NCBI GenBank assembly: GCA_964019695.1
Contig: OZ026515.1
Span: 129,168,849 to 129,232,848 of the forward strand
Direction: 5' to 3'
DNA length: 64,000 nucleotides
DNA from: Loripinus fragilis
Lineage: Eukaryota > Mollusca > Bivalvia > Lucinida > Lucinidae
Program-made: the position numbers and the translations under genes
Part shown: positions 45,046 to 57,299 of the stretch, one piece after another
Position numbering within the stretch: the stretch's first letter is position 1
Layout of the letters: the number at the start of each line of letters is the position of its first letter
Notes under the pieces: generated by a model
What the model was told of the DNA's origin: nothing
The model's database searches: none
The model's input: only the letters and a program-made list of their open reading frames with translations

Positions 45046-45472
45046 ATGTCTCCCCCCTGGAAGGGTCGGGAGACATATTATTTTTCCCCTTGCATCTCTA
45101 CGTCCCGTCCGTCTGTCTCGTGTCCGCTCTATAAATCGTGTCAGCTCTATAACTTGAAAACCGTAAGAGATATTTCAAACGTCATACATTTGTAAAGCAC
45201 ATTCAGACGACATGTCATGCACAAGAACCATAACTCCTGCATTTATATTTTTTCCACTTGCTTCTGTTCATGGGTATGTCCGTAACAAAATAGTGTTCGC
45301 TCATTAACTTGATAACTGTCAAAGATATTTCAACGAAACTTCATACATTTGTAAAGCACATTCAGACAATGTGTCATGCATAAGAACCATAACTCTTTCA
45401 TGTATATTTTTCAAATTATTTTCCTTGTAACATAACTAAATGCAATTTTTGATTTTTAAAAGGGGGAGACAT
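45046..45472 (+). mobile_element. 427-bp element: stem, GTCCGTC run, two tandem units, inverted ends
   Basis: The left ATGTCTCCCCCC and the right GGGGGAGACAT are inverted. A local stem (ATGTCTCCC over GGGAGACAT) is at the left, then CCCGTCCGTCTGTCTCGTGT. Two diverged units of about 165 bases follow, each with ATACATTTGTAAAGCACATT and AAGAACCATAACTC. Confidence 0.75.
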
Positions 45473-45584
45473 CTGTTTTTTGGTTGAAAAACAATTCTAC
45501 ATGTAGTTTACTTCTGATGTTTCTCAAGATTCTGGTTCCAAATGTTTGTGTTTCCATGGAAACGTGTAGTATGCGATTAGAAGA

Positions 45585-45870
45585 AGTATGTTCTTGAACT
45601 ACTCAAGAACAGAATGTTCTTGAACTTTTCAAGAACAAGTCATTCTCGAACTTCTCAAGAACAGCAAAGTTCAAAAACAGGATGTTCTTGAACTTTTCAA
45701 AAAACAGTTTTTAAGAACAATTGTTCTTAAAAGATTGTCCAATTTGACGTTCATGAAATGTTCTTGAGCTGTTCTTGAACACATTAGGAGCAGTTCATGT
45801 CCAGTTCTTGAATCTTGTTCTTAAATAATGAAAGAACTTTTCTTGAACTGTTCTTTAAATTTTTGCAGGG
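45585..45870. repeat. TTCTTGAAC motif cluster
   Basis: At least ten words such as GTTCTTGAAC and TTCAAGAACA, in both orientations, bordering the 47-bp satellite. Confidence 0.7.
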
Positions 45871-45879
45871 ATTGTCAGC

Positions 45880-46745
45880 AATAATAAATGCATGATATCA
45901 CATGGCAGGTATGATACATTGTCAGAAATAATAAATGCATGATATCACATGGCAGGTATGATGCATTGTCAGCAATAATATATGCATGGTATCACATGGC
46001 AAGTATGATACATTGTCAGCAATAAGACATGCATGATATCACATGGCAAGTATGATGCATTGTCAGCAATAATATATGCATGGTATCACATGGCAGGTAT
46101 GATGCATTGTCAGCAATAATAAATGCATGATATCACATTGCAGGTATGATGCATTGTCAGCAATAATAAATGCATGATATCACATGGCAGGTATGATACA
46201 TTGTCAGCAATAATAAATGCATGGTATCACATGGCAGGTATGATGCATTGTCAGCAATAATAAATGCATGATATCACATGGCAAGTATGATGCATTGTCA
46301 GCAATAATAAATGCATGATATCACATGGCAGGTATGAAACATTGTCAGCAATAATATATGCATGGTATCACATGGCAGGTATGATGCATTGTCAGCAATA
46401 AGATATGCATGATATCACATGGCAGGTATGATGCATTGTCAGCAATAATAAATGCATGATATCACATGGCAGGTATGATACATTGTCAGCAATAATATAT
46501 GCATCATATCACATGGCAGGTATGTTGCATTGTCAGCAATAATAAATGCATGATATTACATGGCAAGTATGATGCATTGTCAGCAATAAGATATGCATGA
46601 TATCACATGGCAGGTATGATACATTGTCAGCAATAATATATGCATGATATCACATGGCAAGTATGTTGCATTGTCAGCAATAATAAATGCATGATATCAC
46701 ATGGCAAGTATGATGCATTGTCAGCAATAATATATGCATATCACA
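45880..46745. repeat. 47-bp satellite, about 18 units
   Basis: The unit has CATTGTCAGCAATAATA, AATGCATGATATCACATGG and CAGGTATGAT with minor changes. The period is 47 (for example 45918 to 45965). ATGCAT and GATATC make it rich in short palindromes. Confidence 0.92.
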
Positions 46746-46969
46746 TGACAGATATCATGCACTGTAATCAATAATAAATGCTTGATTTCATGTGGCAAAT
46801 ATCATGCACTGTAAGCAATATTTATAACATATGCATGCTATATGGATATTATATGGCAGGTATCATGTATTGTCAGCAATAATATGATATCATGTGACAT
46901 ACACCACATTGTCAGCAATAATATATGCATGACATCACATGGCAGGTATCATGCATTGTCAGCAATATA

Positions 46970-47257
46970 CAGGGGTGATAAACTTCAGGATTAATCAGGA
47001 TTTCCTGATTGAGCACTCATGCATTTTGCATATAAGATCAAATTTATTATTGCTGTAATTTGTTATCAGAACCTATCATGATCTTTTAATCAGATATTTA
47101 GTATTATTTACTATAGGATAAGCATAAACTGATTGCTTTCTATGGATGTTTTGTTGTTTTAAACATTTTATTGGTGATTTCTGAACATTTTTGGCCAAGT
47201 TCAGGATTGAGCTGAAAGATTTTCCTGATTTAGAATCTTGGACTGTTACCACCCCTG
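46970..47257 (-). mobile_element. hAT-like 288-bp element inside satellite, copy 1
   Basis: The ends CAGGGGTG and CACCCCTG are inverted, with further similarity (TCAGGATTAATCAGGA against TCCTGATTTAGA). The words AATATA flank both sides. A 73-codon minus-strand frame (47076-47297) exits the element into the satellite and is not a gene. Confidence 0.7.
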
Positions 47258-47870
47258 AATATAATATGCATGATAGATAGCACATGACAGATATCATTCA
47301 TTGTCAGCGATAATATACGGAAGATATCACATGGCAGATATCATGCATTGTTAGCAATAATAAATGCTTGATATCATCCATTAATGATGGCAATAATATA
47401 TGCATGGTATCACATGGCAAGTATGATGCATTGTCAGCAATAATATATGCATGGTATCACATGGCAAGTATGATACATTGTCAGCAATAAGACATGCATG
47501 ATATCACATGGCAGGTATGATACATTGTCAGCAATAATATATGCATGATATCACATGGCAAGTATGTTGCATTGTCAGCAATAATAAATGCATGATATCA
47601 CATGGCAAGTATGATGCATTGTCAGCAATGACATATGTATATCACATGACAGATATCATGCACTGTAATCAATAATAAATGCTTGATTTCATGTGGCAAA
47701 TATCATGCACTGTAAGCAATATTTATAACATATGCATGCTATATTGATATTTTATGGCAGGTATCATGTATTGTCAGCAATAATATGATATCATGTGACA
47801 TACACCACATTGTCAGCAATAATATATGCATGACATCACATGGCAGGTATCATGCATTGTCAGCAATATA

Positions 47871-48158
47871 CAGGGGTGATAAACTTCAGGATTAATCAGG
47901 ATTTCCTGATTGAGCACTCATGCATTTTGCATATAAGATCAAATTTATTATTGCTGTATTTTGTTATCAGAGCCTATCATGATATTTTAATCAGATATTT
48001 AGTATTATTTACCATAGGATAAGCATAAACTGATTGCTTTCTATGGATGTTTTGTTGTTTTAAACATTTTATTGGTGATTTCTGAACATTTTTGGCCAAG
48101 TTCAGGATTGAGCTGAAAGATTTTCCTGATTTAGAATCTTGGACTGTTACCACCCCTG
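47871..48158 (-). mobile_element. hAT-like 288-bp element inside satellite, copy 2
   Basis: Nearly identical to the copy at 46970 with only a handful of substitutions (for example at the word TTGCTGTA-TTTG) and the same flanks. Confidence 0.75.
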
Positions 48159-48610
48159 AATATAATATGCATGATAGATAGCACATGACAGATATCATTC
48201 ATTGTCAGCGATAATATACAGAAGATATCACATGGCAGATATCATGCATTGTTAGCAATAATAAATGCTTGATATCCATTAATGTTGGCAATAATATATG
48301 CATGATATCACATGGCAGGTATGTTGCATTGTCAGCAATAATAAATGCATGATATCACATGGCAAGTATGATGCATTGTCAGCAATAAGACATGCATGAT
48401 ATCACATGGCAGGTATGATACATTGTCAGCAATAATATATGCATGATATCCATTAATGTTGGCAATAATATATGCATGATATCACATGGCAGGTATGTTG
48501 CATTGTCAGCAATAATAAATGCATGATATCGCATAGCAAGTATGATGCATTGTCAGCAATAAGACATGCATGATATCACATGGCAGGTATCATGCATTGT
48601 CAGCAATATA

Positions 48611-48898
48611 CAGGGGTGATAAACTTCAGGATTAATCAGGATTTCCTGATTGAGCACTCATGCATTTTGCATATAAGATCAAATTTATTATTGCTGTAAT
48701 TTGTTATCAGAACCTATCATGATCTTTTAATCAGATATTTAGTATTATTTACTATAGGATTAGCATAAACTGATTGCTTTCTATGGATGTTTTGTTGTTT
48801 TAAACATTTTATTGGTGATTTCTAAACATTTTTGGCCAAGTTCAGGATTGAGCTGAAAGATTTTCCTGATTTAGAATCTTGGACTGTTACCACCCCAG
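48611..48898 (-). mobile_element. hAT-like 288-bp element inside satellite, copy 3
   Basis: Same length; right end reads CACCCCAG with one change. Flanked by the same satellite words on both sides. Confidence 0.75.
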
Positions 48899-49159
48899 AA
48901 TATAATATGCATGATAGATAGCACATGACAGATATCATTCATTGTCAGCGATAATATATGGAAGATATCACATGGCAGATATCATGCATTGTTAGCAATA
49001 ATAAATGCTTGATATCATCCATTAATGTTGGCAATAATATTTGCATAATATTATGTGGCAGGTATCATGCATTGTCAGCAATCATATATGCATTGTATCA
49101 TGTGAGAGGAATCATGCATTGTCCAATATATGCATGCATAATGTATCACATGTCATTAT

Positions 49160-49265
49160 TACATTGTCAGCAATACATGAATGATGTCATGTTATTACAT
49201 TGTCAGCAATACATGAATGATGTCATGTTATTACATTGTCAGCAATACATGAATGATGTCATGCG
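49160..49265. repeat. 36-bp tandem repeat, about 3 units
   Basis: Units TTATTACATTGTCAGCAATA plus CATGAATGATGTCATG repeat with period 36, derived from the satellite word CATTGTCAGCAAT. They read as a 12-residue peptide repeat in one frame, which follows from 36 being divisible by three. Confidence 0.8.
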
Positions 49266-49557
49266 GCAGGTATCATGCATTTTCAACAATGCAGAATAAT
49301 TTTGATTTGGGACATGGAAGAGTCCAATTCGGTTAATTTTCCATGTTGCATGCTCTTTAATTTTATCCTGCTTATATTTTTAATTTTTCCAGAAAAGATA
49401 TTAAAATGCTCAAAAATATTTCAAAAACAATATAAGAACATCACAGGTTCTTAAAAAGTTCTTGAACTGTTTCTGAAGCATGTACATGTTTTTGAACTGT
49501 TAATAAGTACAATTGTTCTTATAATTATTCATGAACAGATCAAGAGATCTAAATGAT
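49266..49557. other. Unassigned with GTTCTTGAACTG words
   Basis: A few TTCTTGAACTG and related words at 49445-49545. Otherwise nothing recognised. Confidence 0.45.
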
Positions 49558-49797
49558 TTGGACCTCGTCGCGAGAAAACCTGTCTTCGGGGGTTTGCGAA
49601 CAACACAGGAGCAGACCAGCCTGCGCATCAGCGCAGTCTGATCAGCGCCTTTGTTATTCGCTTATTGCAAAGTATCATATCTAGACTTGCTACAAACAAA
49701 ATTTCAATTTTCTAGCTAGTCTCTGTAACTTTGGAGACTGGTTTTAGTGAAATTTTGCCGGTAACCCCGAAGAACGGTTTTGTCGCAAAGAGGCCCA
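49558..49797. mobile_element. Fold-back MITE, GCGAGAAAACC ends
   Basis: Left GACCTCGTCGCGAGAAAACC and CTTCGGGG are inverted at the right as CCCCGAAGAACGGTTTT and CGCAAAGAGG. The core GACCAGCCTGCGCATCAGCG shares words with the GATTTCCAACAATGTG family. Confidence 0.78.
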
Positions 49798-50634
49798 TTT
49801 TCAAGAGCTGTTCTTGAATAGCTTTTGCAATACCAATACACAATGTGGATAATTCACTTGCTACACATACAGGTGGGCAAACCTACAGGTATAACCATTA
49901 ATTAGATTACCTGCAGCACTGCATGTTTGAGAAGGTTATAAAATATAACTTGCCTGTTATCCTGCCAATCAAGCTTTTTCTGACTGCTCCTCTCGTGGCC
50001 TGGAGGGCCTATATTGCAAGCAATAAGGACTGGCCCAGATCAGACTGCTCAAGTAGTCTTTGGGAGCAGTCTGATTATAGTGTTCATAGTGTTTACATTC
50101 AAGATAAAATCTGCAAAAAGTTCACTTGAATATTATGCAGCTGATGTAAATGCAGAAAGCATCTTTAGGACAAAAATAATGGCGGAATAAGAGTGAATTT
50201 AAGCTTTCGGCATATATAAAAAAATTCAGGGTAAACACTCAGCCTGCAGGTTCACATAGTCAAAGACTCGCTTATGCATGACTTGTGTGAGTCTTTGTCA
50301 GATGCTTTCAAAGTTACATTGGTTTTGTCATGCAGCAAACTGCGGTTTAAAATATGTGCATGCAAAATAACATGTTATAACTTTCTGAAATCATTCCATG
50401 ACATACCAGGTAGATAAGAGTGGAGGACTAATTGCTAGGTCCAGGCACCTGTGGAATTGTAATAATCTGTCATGGTTAGAGAAATCTTACCTCAGGGTCG
50501 CAAGGGTTCATCCCTGGTTATATTAGAGGTTCTACATGGACAGGCTGATAGTAGACAATTCTCTTCCACCTTTTCAAGCCCATCTTAATGTTTTATGTTT
50601 GTGAAATAGGAAAAGTGCTGAAAATCACTTTTTT
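49798..50634. other. Unassigned with one GCCCAGATCAGACTG hairpin
   Basis: A core hairpin element at 50027-50101 pairs GATCAGACTGCTC with GAGCAGTCTGATT. Otherwise no gene or repeat recognised. Confidence 0.5.
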
Positions 50635-50717
50635 ATGCCCCAAAGGAACTTTGGGAGGCATATAGTAATCACACTGTCAATTCCTTCAGTCTGTCCATCC
50701 ATCCCGCTTCTTTTCTG

Positions 50718-50856
50718 GTGCCTTCCGGAGTCACTGCCTTGTGGTCCTGAGCAAGACACATTTATCCTGGCTAAGTACTGGTTCAACCCAGGAAGACCAG
50801 TCCCTGTAAAGCTGAAAGATTGTTGATGGGACGTAAAGAATCGAAGCAAACAAACA
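50718..50856 (+). mobile_element. SINE family A, 5'-truncated, in composite element
   Basis: It has GTCCTGAGCAAGACACATTT, AAGTACTGGTTCAACCCAGG and the tail GGGACGTAAAGAATCGAAG followed by CAAACAAAC. The tRNA head is missing. Confidence 0.8.
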
Positions 50857-51449
50857 GACATATCTTGTTTGGTGCATATCTATATTCTTTGAGGTAGGAA
50901 TCCCAAATTTGTTGTGTGGTGCATTGGATATACCATTTTTGGGTCACTGTGACCCTGACCTCTGACCTAGTTTTTAGAATAATCGTATCCGTAATATATC
51001 TCCGACATTATTCGAGATGGGAATCCCAAATTAGGTGTGTGCGTGCATCTTTGGACGGTGGAGTGTTGTGTACCATTTACTGGCCACTGTGACCTAAAAC
51101 CTGACCTCTGACCTCGTTTTAAAAAGAATAATGTTGTCTGGAGCATAGCTCTTATATTATTTGAGGTAGAAATCCCAAATTTAATTTGTGAATGCATCTT
51201 GGAATGGCAGATTGTCCCGTCCCATTTTCAGGTCACTTGACCTTTGACCTAGTTTCTAGAATCGGCATTGAGTCCGGTGCATAACCTCTATATTCTTTGA
51301 GGTAGGAATTTCAAATTTGGTGTATGGATGCATCTCGGGATGGCGCAGTGTTGCATACCATTTGGGGTCACTGTGACCTTGACCTGACCTAGTTTTTAGA
51401 ATAATGGTGTCCTGAGCATTTCTCCTATATTATTTTATCTAGGAATCCC

Positions 51450-54372
51450 AAAGGGGGAGTTCCAAATCTGCCCACGCATTGATTTTGATAATATTTTGTA
51501 TGTTGAATACCTACGTTACAACAACTACAAAAATGAAATTATTTCATTCCTCAAAGGCTGTTAGGCCACAAGGGAGCACCTTGATGTACACCCTCTGCAT
51601 ACTAATATATGACCTATTAAACATCAGTTTCAAATCATTAACGTTATTGACTGCTACATTATTTTACTGGAATATGAAAGAAGACTTCTCAGGGTATACC
51701 TTACTACCATTAATGTATATGAATACAGCTAGATAATTTTTTTCTGACCCATCAAAATTTGAATTATCCCCATATTGAACACTTAAGTTGGTGTCTATAG
51801 GGGATTCTGTCTTAATATTTACCATGTTCCAGTTTTTGTCAACCCATAATATTTTCAGAAAAGTAGGTCAAATACATCTTCTTTATGCATGTAAATTTTC
51901 ATAAAATTTGGACACCGGTAAAAGTGTTATAATTTGCATGAAATGAGTTAAGTCAGTTTTAATCCTTAAGTGATTTCAAATTAAATATTCCAGTCAGGTC
52001 TTACAAACTGCAGTTTTTCCACCAGTATTATTCTATAAACGCATTGGCTATGACTATTTAGTATTTTCATCCAAATTAGGTCCAAAATATTTTGGTGTCA
52101 GAAGTTTTAGCTAATTCAATAGCATAAAACTGGCATATTTGTAAGCAGCACTTGATAAGTAGCACTTGGTCTAGAACTTAGTTGTACAGGTGGATGTCCA
52201 GCAGGTATCATTTGTGAATTGATCTCTCACTGGTTTCCAAATTATTTTTGGACTGAAGCCAACAGGTGGTTATGCTCTTAATGACTTTCAGCCATTGAAA
52301 AACTTCAAAACAGATTAGGATTTATACTAGGTAATTCATTGTCTCCATCTACATTCTATGTTCCTGTGGCACCTAGAATTATCTCTATCTTATGTCCTCC
52401 AAATCAAATACTGAGGGTAAATTGGTTCAAGACTATATGCATACTTCTCATTTACTCTTATAAACTAAGTGAAACCAGGTCAAGTGTTTAAGAATTTGTG
52501 TATGTTCTCACTATTTTGGTAGGTTCTTTTTTCAGAGAACTTGGATTTCACACCAGCTGTCTTTGTATTGGGTTAAACTTCCCCCCCCCCGTACATTGAT
52601 AAAGTGTTGTATTTTCATATTCTGCTCCTTCTGGAATATTTAGTTTCAGCAGAAAGTAGAAGACAATTTAAGCCAGTGCTAAGAGGCATGAGAGCTGCAG
52701 CACTTTCCATTTAGTGTCATGCAGAGACTGAGTGAAACTGAGTCTTAAGTTTTAAAACTTTATAGTTTATTTCTATTATGAAATGATCCGTTTTTTCCCA
52801 CATTATTTAAATAGTATCCTTATTTTGCAGTCCCTTAGTCACTCAATGTCTACATTTCAATGAATGGTTTACAGAATCTTATTTGAATTGCATTGAATCT
52901 TAATTGGTATTGATTGTGGTTATTTCTCATGCATTAAGTTCTATCCGCCAAAACATTTCAAAAGCGTATCCAAAAATACTTATCATAAACCCCATTTAAA
53001 ATCATTAATATTCCAACAACAGCTTTAAAGCTGCTCCAATAAATAGAAATGGAGTTGATGAAAATAAAAATGATACTTTTTAAGATTAAAAATGGATTTT
53101 CAAATATTAAGAACTATTTAGCGAATTTTTGAATGTCTACATACTGAACATCTGGCATTAGACCAGGTGAAACAGTCTTTGTGCTGTTATTTCCATCGTG
53201 GTTATAGAATCATGAATTTGATTTTTAAATGACCTCCTAATCATAATGCTGACATACTCAACAATTCTGTAAAACTGGGCATAAATATTTATGATGAATT
53301 CTATAATATTTATTCATTTAACAAAAGTCTGACTCGCCATTCAAACAAAATATATTTCCGGGCTTCAAATCTTGTGAATATTATCCTTATACATATAGTC
53401 AGATTATATATAGATGGGAAAGGTTGACAAGAACTGTAACACACCATAATTAAAACCCAAACATTGTTGATATAATTGTACAGCTAGTTTTGACAAATTT
53501 TCTAAAAGAAACATTATTTTAAACAATTTATGTGATAGATATGGTAATGTGTGTACCGCAAACATAAGCTAGAACTCACAGATTATTCTAATAATTATCA
53601 TTTATAGACATTCTAATTTTGGATAGATGCAAATTGGGCTGATTTGGGGGGGGGGGGGGTACTAGACAATACCAAATGTTGTAATCAACCAATTAAAAGC
53701 GGTTGAAAACAAAATACTTATAAGCCAAACAGTCAATTTGCATAATATCATCAAGAGCTATGCCTGTGCAGAACAGAACTCTATGTAAATTGAGCATACT
53801 GTTGGAAGCTTACATAAATCTTGATTTTTAAATTCTGCAAAATTTTGACCGTTAAGATTTAAATTAAAAAAAAACTCCATTTTACCGTTTTTATTTTTTC
53901 TTGAGATTTTATGATTATAACAAACACATTTGTGGACAAATTTGATATAAATTTCATAGGTTGACAAGAACAGCAACTAGGCAAAATTGACAATTTAATT
54001 TGTCGAAAATATTTTCAAAATGTTAAATCTAGGGGTACCTTTAAACAAAATTTGGTGTGGACTTGTTTATTTTATACATTGAAACACATGTATGGTACAT
54101 ACATAATTACAAATTATTAGGCATCATGTTGAGAATAAATTAGGTTGAAAAATCAAAAATCTTGTCGCCTAGGGCCAATTTTGATTAAGGTGTCCAATTT
54201 TTTAATTTTAAACTTTAAAATTATTTAAATTTAACAACTGAAATAGATGAATGGGTTAATATCTCACAAATAGAACACACATGTAATAGACAATCTTTCT
54301 ACAACATTTTATAAAATTCTGTGCGTGGGCAGAACCCTATGTAAATTTCATATAGGGTGGAACTGCCCCTTT
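51450..54372. mobile_element. 2.9-kb inverted-ended insert, no transposase seen
   Basis: Left AAAGGGGGAGTTCC and TCTGCCCACGCA (51467-51478) are inverted at the right as TGCGTGGGCAGA (54322-54333) and GGAACTGCCCCTTT. The array sequence is continuous once this block is removed. The interior is AT-rich with only short frames (longest about 85 codons) and a poly-G run near 53646. A word CAGAACTCTATGTAAATT inside (53772) echoes the right end. Confidence 0.65.
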
Positions 54373-54821
54373 GGTAGGTGGTTGCATCTTGGGATGGCAG
54401 ATTGTCAATACTCATGTATCAGTTTTTGAGTCACTGTGACCTTGACCTAGTTTCTAGAATAATCATGTCAGAAGCATATCTCATATATTTTTTGAGGGAG
54501 GAATTCCAAATTTGGTGTATTGTTGCAACTTTGGATGCTGATAATTATTATGTCGCTTACCATTTTTAGATCACTGACCTTGACCAATGACCTAGCTTCT
54601 AGAATAATCGTGTCTGGAGCATATCTCCTATATAATATGATGTAGGAATCCCAATTTTAGTGTGTGGATTCTTCTTGGGATGGGGGAGTGGTGCATACCA
54701 TTTTGGGCCACTGTGACCTTGACATAGACTTTTGGTTTTCGTGTCTGGAGCATATCTTCTATATATTACAGCTAACTTTCCTCAAATGTGTTTTATGCTA
54801 GACCTATTCCCTTTGGGGCAT

Positions 54822-55864
54822 TCCTCACATTACTTTGACCTTTCATGTTTTGTTTTGTTTCTGGGAAAAGATATAAATTTATGCATTTTGAAAGGCTTTT
54901 GGCCTTTTAAAATGCATAATTTTTTTTTTTTCAGAAAACCTGAAAAAAATTCTAGGTTTCACCAGTAAATTTAGGTGGGGTTGGGTTACCCTTAACACAG
55001 GTATTTTTTTTTTTATTTTGCCTAGCTGTAGTCAAGAGTGAATCTGAATATATATGACAGAAATAATATGCAGACAACATTTTCAGGACAAGAAAATATT
55101 GGCAGAATAAGGGTTAAATGTATTTGGCAGAAATGAATGAATGTGTAGAATTACATGACATACAAATAAAGTATTTGATCAGCTTAAGATTAATGGTCTA
55201 TTTTAGCATAGGAATTGTTTGAATAACCAGGTTAAAACATCTTGTTCCAAAGATTAGTTTGATTATACAATTTGAGGTCATGAATTTAAGAATTAAGGCT
55301 CCCATTTTGTTTATGTTATTGTTTACAAACTGTATAGTACAGACATTGGCATTAAGTGCATTTCTCTCTATGTACAGTAAAACCTGTCTTGAGCGGCCAC
55401 TCAAAAGAAGACTGAAAATTGGTTTACAAGACCGATCATCGCTTAATGCAGGTCAAAAGTATTGCAGAATGCTCCAATAGAGCATCCGCAATACTTTCAA
55501 CCTTCATTAGCTACCATTTGTCTTTAAGACCTTTGTTTTGTCTATTTTTGAGTGGGCTAAATACTAGGGCTCATTCTGTCAGCAAATGTTTTCAGATCAG
55601 TCAAAAATGGTCTGAACTTTCAGACACATGCATACACATTTTTAGCTTTCCAGAACTATTATTCACTTGATTGGTCTTAAAGTTGTCAGTCATCTGTTGT
55701 TTCTAAATGACATCTCCTGAACCAGTCTAGTCAAAATGTTGCCCATTAAATAAGCCCTCTACCAGAATTGTTAAATTGTATTGCTCTGTTGAGCAAAATC
55801 GGTGCAAGATCTAGATCTGGTCTTGCTAAATGACACACTCCTCTGCTTGCTACAATATATTTGT
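54822..55864. other. Unassigned stretch
   Basis: A small palindrome near 54880-54920 (TTTATGCATTTTGAAAGGC and inverse). Nothing else recognised. Confidence 0.4.
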
Positions 55865-56065
55865 AATGGTGGATCTTTACTGTATTTGTGATGGGTGAGT
55901 CTTATTAAATGACCTGCCCAAGTGTATTGTGATGGGTAGGTCAAATTAAATAACCTGCCCCACTCCACATTCACTGTATTGTGATGGGTTGGTCTTACTG
56001 AATAATCTGCCCCCTCCACATCCACTGTATTGTGATGGGTGGGTTTGCCCCACTTCACATTTACT
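55865..56065. repeat. About 50-bp tandem repeat, 4 units
   Basis: CTGTATTGTGATGGGTGGGT with trailing CCTGCCCCACTCCACATTC repeats about four times. A hAT-like element inserted in the last unit. Confidence 0.75.
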
Positions 56066-56073
56066 GTATTGCC

Positions 56074-57275
56074 TAGTGATGGGCCGATGATCGACTATAG
56101 TCGAAAGTCAGTTGGTTTGTGCTTCCGATTGCGACAATCGATTGTAAAATGACGCAATCGATTGTAATTGGTTTCCAACCTTAGTCTACAGGCTGTGCTC
56201 AAATCTGCCTGTTACGATCTCCATATAAACCATTTCATTTTGCGGAGAGAAAACACAGTTTTTTTCTGTGTTTATAAAGCATTTTTCGCAAGTCAAACGT
56301 GATCGGTGAAGCAACACGATAATCTACGAAAGTTCCAAATGGAGCGTCTGTGGTTACCGCCGTACGATTGGATAAAATGTCTGCTGTTCCAGTTATTGCA
56401 CCCGAGTATTTAAAGCCGATTTTGAGGTTACCGCTACGATTGGATAAAACGTCTTCTGTTCCAGTTATTTCACCTGCGTATTAAAAGCCGATTCGTACCG
56501 ATGTCAAACAGAAAGAATACAAACAAAAAAGCTCTTTTTCTCCCCGTTTCAGTTCATCCCTTGGGTGATAGGGTATTATCGAACTATTTAGCAAGTAAAA
56601 CCATTCATTTCAGACCAAAAAAATCCTGGAGCTTTTAGTTAATTTTTTCCGTAATGGTGGTGCATTTATCGGAAATGTTGTACGTCAATGGGCGTAGACA
56701 GTATAACTAACGTTCAGCATACAGCAAGAAACACATCTTTTCTTAAAAGTTTAATTAAGATATATATTGGCAAAAAGTTAGCCCAAAACAGAGCATAGAG
56801 GATGACTCTAATCCAGCAGGGGAAGGTGTAAAGTGCTTTGACTGCATGTTATCATGGGCTGTGCTTCAAAGTATAGAAAGGAGATGAAGTTAAAAATGAG
56901 TTGTGTTCTAGACTCTAGTCCAATATGTTTAACTAAGGCCAGGATCAAGATGCTCATGATTATGTATTATAGATGTAGTCTGGCAGCCAACATTTTCGTA
57001 ACAGTCGGATTGTGTCTAGTCAAAATGTGTTTGAAGTGTTAGTATTTTTTTTATTCCTTTACATGTACCATAAAAGCACAAGCTTAATTTTAATCAACAT
57101 AAGAAATAACAAATAAAATGCTACAAACAAAAACATATACTGAATGTAGCTAAGCATGTGTGATCACTTATATAAGGTATAGGGAATCGATTGTACTATC
57201 GATAGCTAGTTGGTTTAGTCTTTCCGATTCTAAACCGATAATCGATTGTGATTTCAAACCGATGGCCCATCACTA
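56074..57275. mobile_element. Non-autonomous hAT-type element with perfect 8-bp TSD
   Basis: Both ends are TAGTGATGGGCC and its inverse. GTATTGCC flanks exactly at 56066-56073 and 57276-57283, the 8-bp length typical of hAT. Sub-terminal words AATCGATTGT recur near both ends. A block of about 75 bases containing TACGATTGGATAAAA is duplicated at 56365-56500. The 1.2-kb length and the lack of a long frame make it non-autonomous. Confidence 0.9.
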
Positions 57276-57299
57276 GTATTGCCAGTGGAAAATCAAGTG

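Larger units (their letters stand above)
46746..49159. repeat. Diverged satellite with higher-order repeat
   Basis: Diverged units alternate with three copies of a 288-bp inserted element at 46970, 47871 and 48611. The first and second blocks are 901 bases apart and also share the same surrounding diverged units, so the composite was duplicated as a whole. The third is 740 bases on. Confidence 0.85.
50635..54821 (+). mobile_element. Composite element with ATGCCCCAAAGG ends and TGACCT arrays
   Basis: ATGCCCCAAAGG at 50635-50646 is inverted at 54810-54821 as CCTTTGGGGCAT-like sequence. A local stem at the left is followed by GTCTGTCCATCC. Within it, units of about 135-148 bases repeat, each with a run such as GTCACTGTGACCTTGACCT (50941-51396 and 54430-54725). 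The array is interrupted by a SINE (50718-50856) and a 2.9-kb insert (51450-54372). Confidence 0.65.

Noticed and set aside
45880..46745. CRISPR-like regular array
   Set aside because: The 47-bp units are repeats throughout without unique spacers, in an animal-type sequence. It is a satellite.
47076..48198. Two nearly identical 73-codon frames
   Set aside because: Both lie across the captured hAT-like element and run into satellite; duplication of the repeat explains their similarity.
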